Shown here in pieces: positions 36,225 to 46,326 of a stretch of 64,000 nucleotides of DNA; the first letter of the stretch is position 1, and every line of letters starts with the position of its first letter. The notes beneath the pieces were generated by a model, which made no database searches, was not told the DNA's origin, and saw only the letters and a program-made list of their open reading frames with translations. Source of the stretch: Bizionia myxarmorum (GTDB lineage Bacteria > Bacteroidota > Bacteroidia > Flavobacteriales > Flavobacteriaceae); the NCBI RefSeq assembly GCF_008086205.1, contig NZ_VSKK01000004.1, positions 124,001 to 188,000 of the forward strand. The letters are read 5' to 3'. The translations under genes were made by a program, and so were the position numbers.

Positions 36225-36875
36225 TTAAGGCTTAACAGCGAATACGATGTTCATAAAAGTCCTTTGCGATGGTTTTGGAGAGGTAACAATCTCATAAGAA
36301 AGAATGCCCGCATCAGTTACAGTAACACTTTTGAATACTGCAGCATCATAATATGTTATATAATAATTTAATTTATTTGCTGGCAAAACGGACTCATTGC
36401 TAATCATTACCGGCGCACCTGTATTCTTAATTTGAGGCGCCTCAAACTGCAATTTATATCGTTCATAAAGATCTACCCTATAAACACCAGAAACTAAAGT
36501 AAACCCCGTACCATCACCTGAAACTACATGTGTAGGATTTGTAGGCATAGCAATTGAAGGCATATAGAAATATTTAGGCTTACTTGCCTGCTTTTCCGTA
36601 ATTAATCTATTCCAAGAATCTATGGACCAATAATAATATCCTGGCGTAACATCACTTATAGTTTCCGTGTTATAAACCAATAAAGAGTTTTCAGGACTGG
36701 TTATTGGGCTTGCTAAATTAGTGGCCTCCAACTTTACTCTAGGAATCAAAATACCTCTATCGCTGGAAACAACATCTAACATAGATGATTCATGAGGATG
36801 TAAATTCCCTATACCCACCTGGGCAAAAACAAAACTACATGAGAATAGGGTAAATAATTATAATAGATTTTTCAT
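36225..36875 (-). pseudogene. Tail-fibre-like VGIG protein gene with an in-frame stop at codon 6
   Basis: From ATG 36875 the frame reads MKNLL, then TAA (36858-36860), then LFTLFSCSFVFAQ-VGIGNLHP and stays open to a normal stop at 36225. Without that stop the product would have a proper signal peptide followed by VGIGNLHPHESSMLDVVSSD, the hallmark opening of a large group of exported Bacteroidota proteins with tail-fibre-like bodies. An internal GTG start would leave a signal-less product. One base change (for example CAA, TTA or TAT to TAA) would explain it. It lies 27 bases upstream of the GEVED gene and so is likely its operon partner. Confidence 0.78.
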
Positions 36876-37220
36876 AGCTGCGGAATATATTAGAATTTGG
36901 GACTTAAAACCAATGTCCCGTTTTTCATATCCGGAACATCTATTTTATAATCTTTCAGCTTTAAGGCTGCTCTGACACCTGACCATTAGTTTATTAAAAA
37001 AGCTAACTACAAAGATATTCCTTTTAACCTTTAAAACAATCCTTTTAACGGCTATTTCAATTTAAATCATAATTTTGAAGAATCACACAGTAAGGAATTA
37101 GCAAAGACTTGGCATGGCTTCTGAAAGATTCATCGCCTTATTTTGTAAGTTAAAGTAACTAAACATCAATTTATATTAGTGCAAATTTCTAGGTTTCAAT
37201 AATTGAAACAAGCCGAAAAA
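36876..37220. other. Intergenic region, 345 bases
   Basis: Lies between the end of the AGCS transporter gene and the start of the broken tail-fibre-like gene, both on the minus strand. I see no hairpin with a T-run and no open frame. Confidence 0.4.
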
Positions 37221-39326
37221 TCACTCTTTATCTGTAATAAATTTTGGATTGATATACAATTTCCCGGTTTTTAGTTTTTCCCAGTAAACTTTCATATCCG
37301 CATTTATTTCAGGCGCCAAAATATATAAACCTATTATATTAGGAAAAGACATAGCCAAAATCATCATATCGGCGAAACTTAAAACGGCACCCAAACTTAC
37401 AGAAGCTCCCAAAACCACAAAGCCTAAATACATAATTTTATAAACAAATTCTATTTTCTTACTTCTTCCAAAAAGATAACTCCAAGAGCGCATGCCGTAG
37501 TAGGACCAAGAAACCATAGTTGAAAATGCAAATAAGAATACGGCCACGGCTAAAACAGAAGGAAACCAAGAAACTACGCTTCCAAAAGCATCAGCAGTAA
37601 GTTCTACACCACCTATTCCAGTACTTGTTTCATGCATACCTGTAAATATTAAGACCAAGGCAGTCATAGTACAAACCAACATAGTGTCAATAAAAGGTTC
37701 CACTAATGATGTAAAACCGTCGGCAATAGGATGATTAGTTTTCGCCGCACTATGAGCAATTGCTGCCGACCCAACTCCGGCTTCACTAGAAAATGCAGCA
37801 CGTTGTAAACCAATAATTAGCACACCAATAAAGCCACCTTTTAAAGCTTCAGCAGAAAAAGCCCCATTAAAAATAGCAGCAAAAGCGCCGCCTATAAATT
37901 CAATATGATATATTATAACTACCAAACAACCCATCACATAAAGTATAGCCATTACTGGAACTACTTTTGCAGTTACTTTAGCAATACTTTTAATTCCGCC
38001 AATAATAACCGCTCCTACTAAAACTGCAAAACCAATTCCAAACCAAAATCCTTGTCCTTGTAAAATAGGAATTTGCTCTGATACTATTTTAAATGCCTGA
38101 TTGGACTGCAACATATTACCGCCACCAAAAGATGCGCCTACACCAAGAACAGCAAAAAGAATAGCCAAAAATTTACCCAATTTTTTCAAATTCTTTTTCT
38201 CTAAACCGTAACGTAAATAATTCATCGGACCACCAAATATGCGACCTTCATCATCTATAAATCTATATTTCACACCTAAAGTACATTCGGCAAATTTTAA
38301 AGACATGCCAAAAAACCCAGCAAGAAACATCCAGAATGTTGCACCCGCGCCACCTAAAGAAATAGCCACAGCAACACCTGCAATGTTTCCTAAACCAACT
38401 GTAGCCGACACTGCTGTAGCCATAGCTTGAAAATGCGTAATTAATCCTGGTGCATTGGGATCGTCATATTTTCCGCGAGCCAAATCAATAGAATGCTTGA
38501 AACCTCGAATATTTACAAATTTCAAACGTAGCGTAAAGAAAATACTCCCTAAAATAAGCCAAACAACAATAAAAGGGATGGTGTTCGTTTTAATATCACC
38601 ATTAGGATGAAGAAGTGGCTTTGGGTTTTGAAAATTAATTTTCCCCAATAATGGCGCGCTAAATTCACCTGTTTCTGGCAACCTAGAAATTAATGCGTTT
38701 TGTTTGGTTACATACTCTAAAACACCTTCTGCAGAAGCGTAAATAGCTACTTCCATATTTCCAGAAGTTTTTTCCAAAATGGCAATCTTATCGCCTTGCT
38801 CCACCAAGCTTCCCTCTGCAACAACCCATTCTTTCACGAGGTATTCATCATCCCGAGTTCCATCACTTTTTGGTAAGGCTATATTTTTATGGTCCACATA
38901 AACTACGGGATCATATATTCCAAGAGTAGCAAAAGCATCCCAAAACAAAATCGCTCCCAGCACATCTACCGCCGGTTGCACTTTACTATTAAAAACTTCT
39001 GTAATGGACTTGGCAGGAATTTTAAATGTCTTCTTAACCGTTTTTCCATTTGCATCCGTAATTGTTACGGTATAAGGCATGCCTTCAATTATGCCAACGG
39101 ATTCCAATGAAAATAAAGCGGTGTTTACATTACTCCATTTATACTGATAAGGTGCTTGACCGCCTTGAACCGTTAACTTGGCAACACCATCATTTATTTC
39201 AGACGAAGGGTTAAGTAACTCTAAACTTACAGTCATCTTTTCCGAAGCTTTACCTTGTGCAACTGAATTTGTAAACGAAATGAGCAACAGCGCTAAAAGC
39301 GCAAAATATTTAGATTTTATCATCAA
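37221..39326 (-). CDS. AGCS sodium/amino-acid symporter with secreted-type N-terminus and inserted lipoyl-like domain
   Basis: 701 residues; ordinary AGCS transporters have about 450-500. Order of parts: signal peptide (ALLALLLISFTNSVAQ); a PKD/SprB-type beta repeat (LTVQGGQAPYQYKWS, then YTVTITDANGKTVKKTFKIP); a first helix (DVLGAILFWDAFATLGIY); a biotinyl/lipoyl-like hammerhead (VKEWVVAEGSLVEQGDKIAI, then ASAEGVLEYV) without the usual modified lysine motif; and then the transporter core (PFIVVWLILGSIFFTLRLKF; ATAVSATVGLGNIAGVAVAI; AAFSSEAGVGSAAIAHSAA). The core motifs are intact, so alanine or glycine uptake with sodium is likely. The extracytoplasmic part may act as a sensor or binding lid. 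Confidence 0.88.
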   Translation of the reverse strand: MMIKSKYFALLALLLISFTNSVAQGKASEKMTVSLELLNPSSEINDGVAKLTVQGGQAPYQYKWSNVNTALFSLESVGIIEGMPYTVTITDANGKTVKKTFKIPAKSITEVFNSKVQPAVDVLGAILFWDAFATLGIYDPVVYVDHKNIALPKSDGTRDDEYLVKEWVVAEGSLVEQGDKIAILEKTSGNMEVAIYASAEGVLEYVTKQNALISRLPETGEFSAPLLGKINFQNPKPLLHPNGDIKTNTIPFIVVWLILGSIFFTLRLKFVNIRGFKHSIDLARGKYDDPNAPGLITHFQAMATAVSATVGLGNIAGVAVAISLGGAGATFWMFLAGFFGMSLKFAECTLGVKYRFIDDEGRIFGGPMNYLRYGLEKKNLKKLGKFLAILFAVLGVGASFGGGNMLQSNQAFKIVSEQIPILQGQGFWFGIGFAVLVGAVIIGGIKSIAKVTAKVVPVMAILYVMGCLVVIIYHIEFIGGAFAAIFNGAFSAEALKGGFIGVLIIGLQRAAFSSEAGVGSAAIAHSAAKTNHPIADGFTSLVEPFIDTMLVCTMTALVLIFTGMHETSTGIGGVELTADAFGSVVSWFPSVLAVAVFLFAFSTMVSWSYYGMRSWSYLFGRSKKIEFVYKIMYLGFVVLGASVSLGAVLSFADMMILAMSFPNIIGLYILAPEINADMKVYWEKLKTGKLYINPKFITDKE

Positions 39327-39660
39327 TTAAAGTAAGAATTCGTAAATTATTAGGGGAAAGTCACAATTTAGTGATAAACAGAAGGGCTCCCAAGATATTA
39401 TGTTCTTTTCTGTAAAATTATTAAAACCCTAAAATCAATATCACTAAAACAAACAGGGCTTTGATAAAATAATATCAAGGAAAAATAGCGTAAAAAAAAA
39501 AGCTGTAAATTAAAACTTCTTGTAACAATGGGAATGTATGCTTGTTGAAAAAACTATCTTTATTCAGGCAACCATTTTCAAAAAAGAAGCGTCTGTATAG
39601 TACAAAGGTTTGAATCCAGTTATATTTCGATAGCAATTAAAACTTTCAAATAATTTATAT
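39327..39660. other. Intergenic region, 334 bases, divergent
   Basis: Separates the AGCS transporter and S41 peptidase genes. AT-rich with an A-run at 39488; no certain promoter box or structure. Confidence 0.4.
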
Positions 39661-40698
39661 ATGAAGAAGAACTTACCATTATTACTAATTTTAATAGTAT
39701 CATTTCAGAACCTCAACGCCCAGAAACTTATAACGTCACAAGACAGCATGCAGGTTTTTCATGACCAACTTTTTAAAGTCATGAAAAAAAATTACATCTA
39801 TAAAGACAGCGTAAACTGGACAGAGTTAGAATCTAAAGTGGAGCAAAATCTAAAACAATATCCGGATTTTAAGAGTTCGCTTAAAGAAATCACCACTATT
39901 TTTGATGTTGCAAAAGCTGACCATTGCAAAGTTTATTACAATGATGATGAATTTTCAGGCACTTATAGTGGTCCTACAGAGAAAGATTTTAGTGAACAAT
40001 GGCTGAAAAAATTTGTTACAAATCCAGAATTTGAAGTAAAAGTATTAGACAATCAATATGGTTATATTTTAATGCCCGCTATGAGTTTTAAGGATAGGAG
40101 CACAGAAAATCTGCACCAACAAGCTCAAGTTATGTATGATGCTATTAATACCATAAAAGCTTCAAATAACATTACAGGTTGGATTATTGATTTGCGCTTT
40201 AATTCGGGTGGAGATGATATGCCTATGATTTCAGCTTTGTATGATTTTTTAGGTGACACCGATGTTTGGAGCGAAATGAACCTAAATGGTAAGCGCGTAG
40301 GTACGGTAAAACTAAAAAAAGGAAAATACATTAACAAATCAAACACAGTTGCCTATATAAACCCTAAAGGCGCATTACTTGATAAAGCAAAAGTTGCCGT
40401 TATAACCAACATAGCAACGGCTAGTTCTGGAGAAATTACAGCCATGGCATTTAAAGGACGAGACAACACCATTTTTATTGGTGAAAAATCCAATGGAAAA
40501 ACAACCACAAATTATATTAAAATGGTGGCTTTCGGAGCCTATATGACGGTATCTGCGGGATTTGATTGCGATAGAAATGGCGTATATTATGAGCATATAA
40601 CTCCAGACATAGCGGTTGTAAAACAAGATAATTTTGACGATTTATTATCAGATAGAAACATTCAAGAAGCTATAAAATTTATAACGGCTACGCCATAA
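39661..40698 (+). CDS. S41-family peptidase
   Basis: 345 residues, exported (LLLILIVSFQNLNAQ). A helical N-terminal domain is followed by the ClpP/crotonase-like protease core: GWIIDLRFNSGGDDMPM, VAVITNIATASSGEITAMAF with the nucleophilic Ser in ASSGE, and FIGEKSNGKTTTNY with the candidate catalytic Lys. No PDZ domain is visible between them, which places it nearer to the tail-specific-protease-like proteins of Bacteroidota than to CtpA. The target is unknown. Confidence 0.87.
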   Translation: MKKNLPLLLILIVSFQNLNAQKLITSQDSMQVFHDQLFKVMKKNYIYKDSVNWTELESKVEQNLKQYPDFKSSLKEITTIFDVAKADHCKVYYNDDEFSGTYSGPTEKDFSEQWLKKFVTNPEFEVKVLDNQYGYILMPAMSFKDRSTENLHQQAQVMYDAINTIKASNNITGWIIDLRFNSGGDDMPMISALYDFLGDTDVWSEMNLNGKRVGTVKLKKGKYINKSNTVAYINPKGALLDKAKVAVITNIATASSGEITAMAFKGRDNTIFIGEKSNGKTTTNYIKMVAFGAYMTVSAGFDCDRNGVYYEHITPDIAVVKQDNFDDLLSDRNIQEAIKFITATP

Positions 40699-40793
40699 TT
40701 TCATGAATCAGCATATAGTTGCTTAAAATATGATAATTTGGCAAGGATACATAAACACGAAATTTCCTGGCCCTAGTACCTAAAAGAGGTAAA

Positions 40794-41411
40794 ATGAAAA
40801 GATATTTCCTATTTCTGCTAATGATAGCGGCTCCATTTAGTTGCAAGTCGAAAATCGACGAAACTAAAAACACGAAACATATCTTCTATATTCACGGACG
40901 TATCATAGAAGAACAAGGAAAAAACGCATACAGTGAAGCTTTTGGAGCCTATGAATTTGACCGTATTCTTTCAGCACTTAAGGTTGAAAATGCTGTTGTT
41001 CATTCTGAAATCAGACATGTAAATGTGGATCCAAGAACCTATGCCAAAAAAATATCAAAGCAAATAGATAGCCTAATTCATTTAGGTATTAAAACAACTT
41101 ATATAACTGTTATAGGCGCATCAAAAGGTGCTATTATTGCTTCTCATATTTCATATTTAAACCTCAACCCTATTAATTATGTTTTTCTTGCTGGCAATAA
41201 TGACTTCCTAGAATTAAACAATAACTGGAAATTTCACGGACAGGTTTTAGCTATTTATGAATTGACGGATAGTATTGCAGGTAAAAATTATGATCACTGG
41301 GAAAACAATGAAAATTTCACCACGAAATTTGAACAATTAGAATTGAAAACCAATTTAGGTCAGGGATTTATATATAAACCATTAGATGCTTGGGTTAAGC
41401 CAGCTAAATAA
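40794..41411 (+). CDS. Alpha/beta-hydrolase-like lipoprotein
   Basis: 205 residues. Lipoprotein signal (YFLFLLMIAAPFSC, Cys17). After it come IFYIHGRIIEEQGKN, with an oxyanion-type HG, and the nucleophile elbow VIGASKGAIIASHIS (Ser in GASKG). The acid and His of the triad are less certain; Asp and His in SIAGKNYDHWENN are candidates. The protein is shorter than most hydrolases of this fold. It lies 95 bases after the S41 gene in the same direction and may share a transcript. Confidence 0.72.
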   Translation: MKRYFLFLLMIAAPFSCKSKIDETKNTKHIFYIHGRIIEEQGKNAYSEAFGAYEFDRILSALKVENAVVHSEIRHVNVDPRTYAKKISKQIDSLIHLGIKTTYITVIGASKGAIIASHISYLNLNPINYVFLAGNNDFLELNNNWKFHGQVLAIYELTDSIAGKNYDHWENNENFTTKFEQLELKTNLGQGFIYKPLDAWVKPAK

Positions 41412-41503
41412 TGGATATTGGAGCAAAATTTGTAAAGGGAGTCTGAAAATCGGCTTATTGATTAAATTAGCTCATGTTTTATTTAAAGTCAACCCCATAA
41501 TTT

Positions 41504-42076
41504 ATGATCAAAATCGCACAAAAAGGAATTTTATTATTATCAATTATTTCCATTATTTCCTGTGGAACTAATAAAATTTCAACTGAAAACACCAAGGTGA
41601 ATACAGCGCCGAATTCAAAATACAAAAACACTATAAAAGCCTATTCTGGCACATTAAGCATTTCAGAATATAAGGAATTGATAAAAAAACTAGAGATAGA
41701 ATTAAAAACAGCCATTCCTGAAAACACATCTATTCTTGTCAATTTCAACCAAAAAGCGCCTAATTGTATAGCGGTAGGATTGAGTGAAGGTACAAACCAC
41801 CAAGTAATTATTAATAGATTAAGAATTTCTGAACGCATGAGTTCGGATAACAATGCAGTCGATTTCTTTGTTTATACCAAAGACGCTTATCTTAATGAAG
41901 CTTACCAAGTAAATCCTGCCTTTACATTAGATTCTGGATTTTTTTACAATGAAGTTTTTCCGGAACACCAAAATTGCGCTGGATTTTTAATCATTAAGCC
42001 CAATGGTGCCTTTTATAAGTATTATGGAGAGGACTATTTTACAGAGGTTAAAAAATTTCTTGAAAAAATTGAATAA
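41504..42076 (+). CDS. Lipoprotein of unknown function
   Basis: 190 residues with a clear lipobox (LLLSIISIISC, Cys20) and a polar linker of Asn/Thr/Lys. The body has no domain I recognise. The end (GFLIIKPNGAFYKYYGEDYF) shows a strand-turn pattern. It follows the hydrolase gene by 92 bases; the three genes from 39661 may be a loose operon of exported proteins. Confidence 0.62.
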   Translation: MIKIAQKGILLLSIISIISCGTNKISTENTKVNTAPNSKYKNTIKAYSGTLSISEYKELIKKLEIELKTAIPENTSILVNFNQKAPNCIAVGLSEGTNHQVIINRLRISERMSSDNNAVDFFVYTKDAYLNEAYQVNPAFTLDSGFFYNEVFPEHQNCAGFLIIKPNGAFYKYYGEDYFTEVKKFLEKIE

Positions 42077-42254
42077 TAAGCAATAGCAAGTTATATTATT
42101 CATTTCAACTTCCTTACTAATCTATGAAAGTCTCTCGACTTTTCTTTTCGGTTTTTAATTGTACATTTATCACAGGTTATTGTCTGGATAAAATTACGGA
42201 CAATATCAACAATTAAGCACCTCAAATCCTTCCACCGGAACCTTCCTTAACCAA

Positions 42255-43601
42255 ATGAAAGAAAAACAAAACTGGAAAGCATTAACAATTTCTATCTTAC
42301 TGCTCATAGGAATTTTAGTTTTTCCTTTGTTTGAAGACGCAGATGTTAATTCCGCTTTAGCCATTTTAATTTTCGCAGCTAGTTTATGGATTTCAGAAGC
42401 GATTCCCTTAGCTCTGACGGCTTTGCTAATTCCTGTAATGGCAGTAGTCCTCAATATTGCGACGCCAAAATTGGCTTTTAGTGAATTTTCAAACCCTGTA
42501 ATTTATTTGTTTATGGGCGGTTTTGTATTGGCTGGCGCTTTATCTACTCATGCTTTAGACCGGTTATTGGCTCATAAACTGATGCGCTTATCCAAAGGGA
42601 ATTTCTATAAATCGGCCATTTTATTAATGCTGGCAACCTCCTTAACCGCATGTTGGGTGAGCAACACATCCACTGCTGCCATGATGATTCCGTTAGCTTT
42701 AGGAATGTTGGCTATTACTGATAGTAAAAATGCGACTGCCGAAGCAAAATTTTTATTATTAGGTATTGCTTATGCCGCAAATATTGGCGGAATTGTAACC
42801 ATGATTGCCAGTCCGCCAAACGCCATTGGAGCTACGTTATTAAACCTTACTTTTTCAGAATGGCTTATGTATGGCGTTCCCATTTTTCTAATAACCTTTC
42901 CAATAATGGTGGTTGTTCTTACTATATATTTCAAACCTAATAGACATATGTTAATCGCTACGGTTGCCTTGCCTGGAGAGCGCAGTACAAAAAGAACTGT
43001 TTTATTGGGCATTTTTGCGATTACTATATTACTCTGGGTTTTTGAAGGCTTGCTTTCTCCTTTACTAAATATATCTTCAGGTTTTAGTTCATTAGTAGCT
43101 ATTGTTGCCATTTTAATGCTTTTTACTTTTAAGGTTTTAACGTGGAAGCAAATTCTAGAAGCCATTCGGTGGGATATTTTACTGCTTTTTGGCGGTGGCT
43201 TAACTCTTGGACTTTTAGTAGAAAACACCGGTTTAGGAACCATATTAGTAAGTGGTGTAATGGACATGAGTAAGCAAGTTCCACTAGTGGTATTTATTTG
43301 GCTTATTGTTTTCGGTTCCATAGTATTAACAGAATTCATGAGCAATACCGCGAGTGCTGCTCTTATTTTACCACTTCTTTACACATTGGCTCAAGAAGCG
43401 GAAATTAACCCTATGATTTTAGTACTTCCAGCAACCATAGCCGCTTCGTTTGGATTTATGATGCCTGTAGGAACACCGCCCAATGCTATGGTTTATTCAA
43501 CAGGTTTTGTACCGCAGCGCGAAATGATGAAAGCAGGATTAGGTCTGAACTTTATATTTTCAATAGTGTTAACTTTGTTTTTTTACATCGTTTTCAGATA
43601 A
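42255..43601 (+). CDS. SLC13/DASS-family sodium:anion symporter
   Basis: 448 residues with about eleven hydrophobic helices. Both Ser-Asn-Thr signature loops that bind sodium and carboxylate are present: CWVSNTSTAAMMIPLA in the first half and LTEFMSNTASAALILP in the second. PVGTPPNAMVYSTG near the end is also typical. Substrates in the family are dicarboxylates, citrate or sulfate, which fits a marine or soil heterotroph but cannot be narrowed from sequence. Single gene. Confidence 0.92.
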   Translation: MKEKQNWKALTISILLLIGILVFPLFEDADVNSALAILIFAASLWISEAIPLALTALLIPVMAVVLNIATPKLAFSEFSNPVIYLFMGGFVLAGALSTHALDRLLAHKLMRLSKGNFYKSAILLMLATSLTACWVSNTSTAAMMIPLALGMLAITDSKNATAEAKFLLLGIAYAANIGGIVTMIASPPNAIGATLLNLTFSEWLMYGVPIFLITFPIMVVVLTIYFKPNRHMLIATVALPGERSTKRTVLLGIFAITILLWVFEGLLSPLLNISSGFSSLVAIVAILMLFTFKVLTWKQILEAIRWDILLLFGGGLTLGLLVENTGLGTILVSGVMDMSKQVPLVVFIWLIVFGSIVLTEFMSNTASAALILPLLYTLAQEAEINPMILVLPATIAASFGFMMPVGTPPNAMVYSTGFVPQREMMKAGLGLNFIFSIVLTLFFYIVFR

Positions 43602-43801
43602 TACAAAAATCTAGCGAACTATTTCACTTTGGACTCAAGTGCCCTATTTTTTTAGAATTAAGCTGAAAGTCTATTGTATTCGTTTTAAAAATATTAGAAG
43701 TTAGAAGAGCGCTTTAATATGGTGAGTAGATATGACTTAATTAAAAACTCATTAAATTATAAAAATAATCCTGTATTATTAATAAAAATAAATCCAATAC
43801 A

Positions 43802-44428
43802 TTGAAGCACACATTTTACCAAAAGACTAAAAAGGAACAAAATCGAATTTTTGCAATTATCGCTATTGGGGCTATCATTGTTTTTCTGCTAGCTGTTTTT
43901 ATATCCTTTAAATTCAACTTTCATTTAATCGCCATTTTAACATTTGCCAGCACCTTATCCATTATCGCACCTTTCTTTGATATGCCTTCACTAAAAAAAA
44001 GTGGAAAAATGATATATTATTCACCGCTATTTGTCACTGAAAAGCCAAAAAACGGCACCATTAAAATTCACGGTGGTACGCTGTTCGATTATTCCTTTGT
44101 GATCGATAAAAAAATGAATGGCAAACAACGCACAGACTTTATAATCCAACAGTATATGCAAGGATTACTATGCTTAATAGAAATGCACGAAAATACAAGT
44201 GACCTGAAAATTTGTGGCACGAGCTATATTATAAACCAAAGAACAGCTGAAAAATTGGGCTTTAAAGTAATTAAAACGGACTTTTTAAAAAGGTTCATTC
44301 TGATTTACAATTACTTCAATATTCTAATCTCAAATTCTATAGCTAAAAATAAACTCTCATTTCCAAAATTAAATAACACCATAACATTCGAAACTGATTT
44401 CAAACAGCTGATGGAACACAAAGTTTAA
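43802..44428 (+). CDS. Membrane protein of unknown function
   Basis: 208 residues, starting with TTG at 43802 (no better ATG nearby). Two N-terminal helices (IFAIIAIGAIIVFLLAVFI and LIAILTFASTLSIIAPFF) precede a soluble alpha/beta domain of 140 residues (GKMIYYSPLFVTEKPKNGTI, then CGTSYIINQRTAEKLGFKVI). I do not recognise the domain. Unknown, probably inner-membrane. It is convergent with the broken DUF421 gene. Confidence 0.6.
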   Translation: MKHTFYQKTKKEQNRIFAIIAIGAIIVFLLAVFISFKFNFHLIAILTFASTLSIIAPFFDMPSLKKSGKMIYYSPLFVTEKPKNGTIKIHGGTLFDYSFVIDKKMNGKQRTDFIIQQYMQGLLCLIEMHENTSDLKICGTSYIINQRTAEKLGFKVIKTDFLKRFILIYNYFNILISNSIAKNKLSFPKLNNTITFETDFKQLMEHKV

Positions 44429-44662
44429 ATAGAAAAGTTAAACAGCACCTTAATTAAAAGAAGCGAAAACAGCTAGCACTTGTAAATACTTTTCCAAACG
44501 AAAACGGACTTAAAATATATTTGAAGTAAAAAGAATACTCTTTGTTAATATTCAAATAAATTAAAACTTATTAATACATTTTTCACTTTAATTATAAGGG
44601 TTTTGAGAATTTTAGATTTATTGAAATAGAGAGAATGCTTTTGAAGACACTAATTTGAACAT

Positions 44663-45231
44663 TTAATAAATATCTTTCAAATTTAAATGATCAACATGCA
44701 CGGGTAGGATTGAGTTCTCTAAATTGGGATTATCATATTTAAAAACGCTTAAAGCACCAGATTGTTCATAATAAGCGTGCTCAACTTCTGAAAGATATTT
44801 AATACCAGCTTGTCTCAATAGGATTAATAATTCAATTTCATCAATTTCAAAATTATTGGTAATTAGCTTTCCAAGTTCCCTAATTTCAACACTGCTGGAT
44901 GTGTTATTTTTCGAACGCGTTGATTTCTTACTCCAATATAAACATACAACTTTTGGTATGCGGCTATCAAAGTTATCACGCAAAGTGGCAAAGCTACCGG
45001 TATTTTGGGATAGAGCATAGCATCACCGACTGCGCTTCCCATGGCAATTATTATTAAAATATCTGCACTACCTAAACTCCCAACGGCGCGCTTGCCAATC
45101 CAACGAATTATAAGAATAGTGTAACTCATTATAATAATTACATGAATTAAAATTTCATAGTAAATTAATATATTAAAGTTGCCAAACAGCATATTGTAAA
45201 AATAAAAGCTGTACTCGTTTCCGTCAATCAT
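44663..45231 (-). pseudogene. DUF421 (YetF-like) membrane protein gene with a frameshift
   Basis: From ATG 45231 the frame encodes three helices and the DUF421 core (RWIGKRAVGSLGSADILIII). It continues to VRNQRVRKITHPAV and then stops within ten codons. The reading frame one base away carries on at once with VEIRELGKLITNNFEIDEIE, LLILLRQAGI and SGALSVFKYD to 44663, which is the C-terminal half of the family. Loss of a single base near 44885-44895 explains both. A complete DUF421 paralog follows at 45460. Function of the family is unknown; the C-terminal domain is a small alpha/beta fold. Confidence 0.75.
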
Positions 45232-45459
45232 AACAGTAAGTTTTTAGGTGTTATTCCTTTAATTACGTTGCAGTTTGCATTATAAAATTATAATAAATAA
45301 AGGCTAACAATTATCTCAAAACGTATTATTTATATCTCTAATATTTTCTTAATCTAAGCTTAATGTTCTGAAATATTTAGGAAAAATAGTAAAGGTTCAC
45401 TTGTAAAATATCGAGAAAAGTAAATCATAAAAATATGATTCTTGTGATTTTGAAAACAA

Positions 45460-45978
45460 TTAAAAGTTTATATTTTCAATATTGACATCTTTAAGTAATT
45501 CTTTAGCTACCGGTCTGCCGTCGTTATTATGAATAACAGAAACATCACCTGTGCTTTCAAAAATTACAGCTTTAACTTCACTAAAATCGTGAACATTAGC
45601 TTCTCTTAATTTGGCAAGCAAATCATCCACACCAACATTGCAGAATTTTAACTTATCATGCAGAATTTCCCCATTCCACATTACTATTTGGGGTTTATTT
45701 GTAACTATTTTTTTGAAGAAATCATGCTTTCTAACTAAATAGGAAAACAGCGTTTGGAAACCGATTATTGTTATTAAAGTGATGGCGCCTTTTAATAAAG
45801 AATAATCAGTGTTGAGAATAATAGACGCTAAAACAGAACCTACAGCAATAGTGGAAGCAAAATCAAAACTAGACATTTTAGCAAATGTTCTTAACCCAAA
45901 AATGCGAGTAATGATAATGATGATTGAAAAAATTCCTAAAACTGATAATATCAGCCAAATGCTTGCTTGAAGTGTCAT
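45460..45978 (-). CDS. DUF421 (YetF-like) membrane protein
   Basis: 172 residues and complete. Three helices (IWLILSVLGIFSIIIIIT; FASTIAVGSVLASIILN; GAITLITIIGFQTLFSYL) precede the small C-terminal domain (KPQIVMWNGEILHDKLKFCN, VDDLLAKLREANVHDFSEV, IFESTGDVSVIH). The conserved RIFGLRTFAKMSSFDFA after the first helix is the family signature. Upstream gene of a tandem pair with the frameshifted copy; their gap is 228 bases. Confidence 0.85.
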   Translation of the reverse strand: MTLQASIWLILSVLGIFSIIIIITRIFGLRTFAKMSSFDFASTIAVGSVLASIILNTDYSLLKGAITLITIIGFQTLFSYLVRKHDFFKKIVTNKPQIVMWNGEILHDKLKFCNVGVDDLLAKLREANVHDFSEVKAVIFESTGDVSVIHNNDGRPVAKELLKDVNIENINF

Positions 45979-46326
45979 AATTTTATTTTTTCTATGTACG
46001 TAAATTTAAAAAAAAGTAGAAAATCAATTTAATCCTGACGCATAAAAAAAGAACCGATATGATTTTGAGTGATGATTCTACCATTCATATTTTATATAAA
46101 ATTGTTTAAATAGCGATTAAAAAAACGTTATTTTTAGCTTAAGCTTTTTTTAATTGCGCTGTTTACAAACCTCCCATTTTCTATCAGAAAACCCACATAG
46201 ACACACACGAAACTTTCAATTAATGTAACTTCTAAAGCATATAAAAAAAGAACTGAAGAAGCGAAAAAGCTTTGGATTTAGACGATCTGGAGGAAGAATA
46301 AATTATAATAATCGAAACTAAAAAAA
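45979..46326. other. Intergenic region, 348 bases, divergent
   Basis: Separates the DUF421 and methyltransferase genes. Near 46258-46302 a short frame reads SEKALDLDDLEEE to a stop, possibly the end of a lost gene, but too short to claim. Confidence 0.3.

Noticed and set aside
41386-41571. 61-codon frame between two lipoprotein genes
   Set aside because: It overlaps both neighbours in another frame and its protein has no sensible composition.
46255-46302. Short acidic C-terminus-like frame SEKALDLDDLEEE
   Set aside because: Only about 13 codons with a stop just upstream. Too short to claim as a gene remnant.
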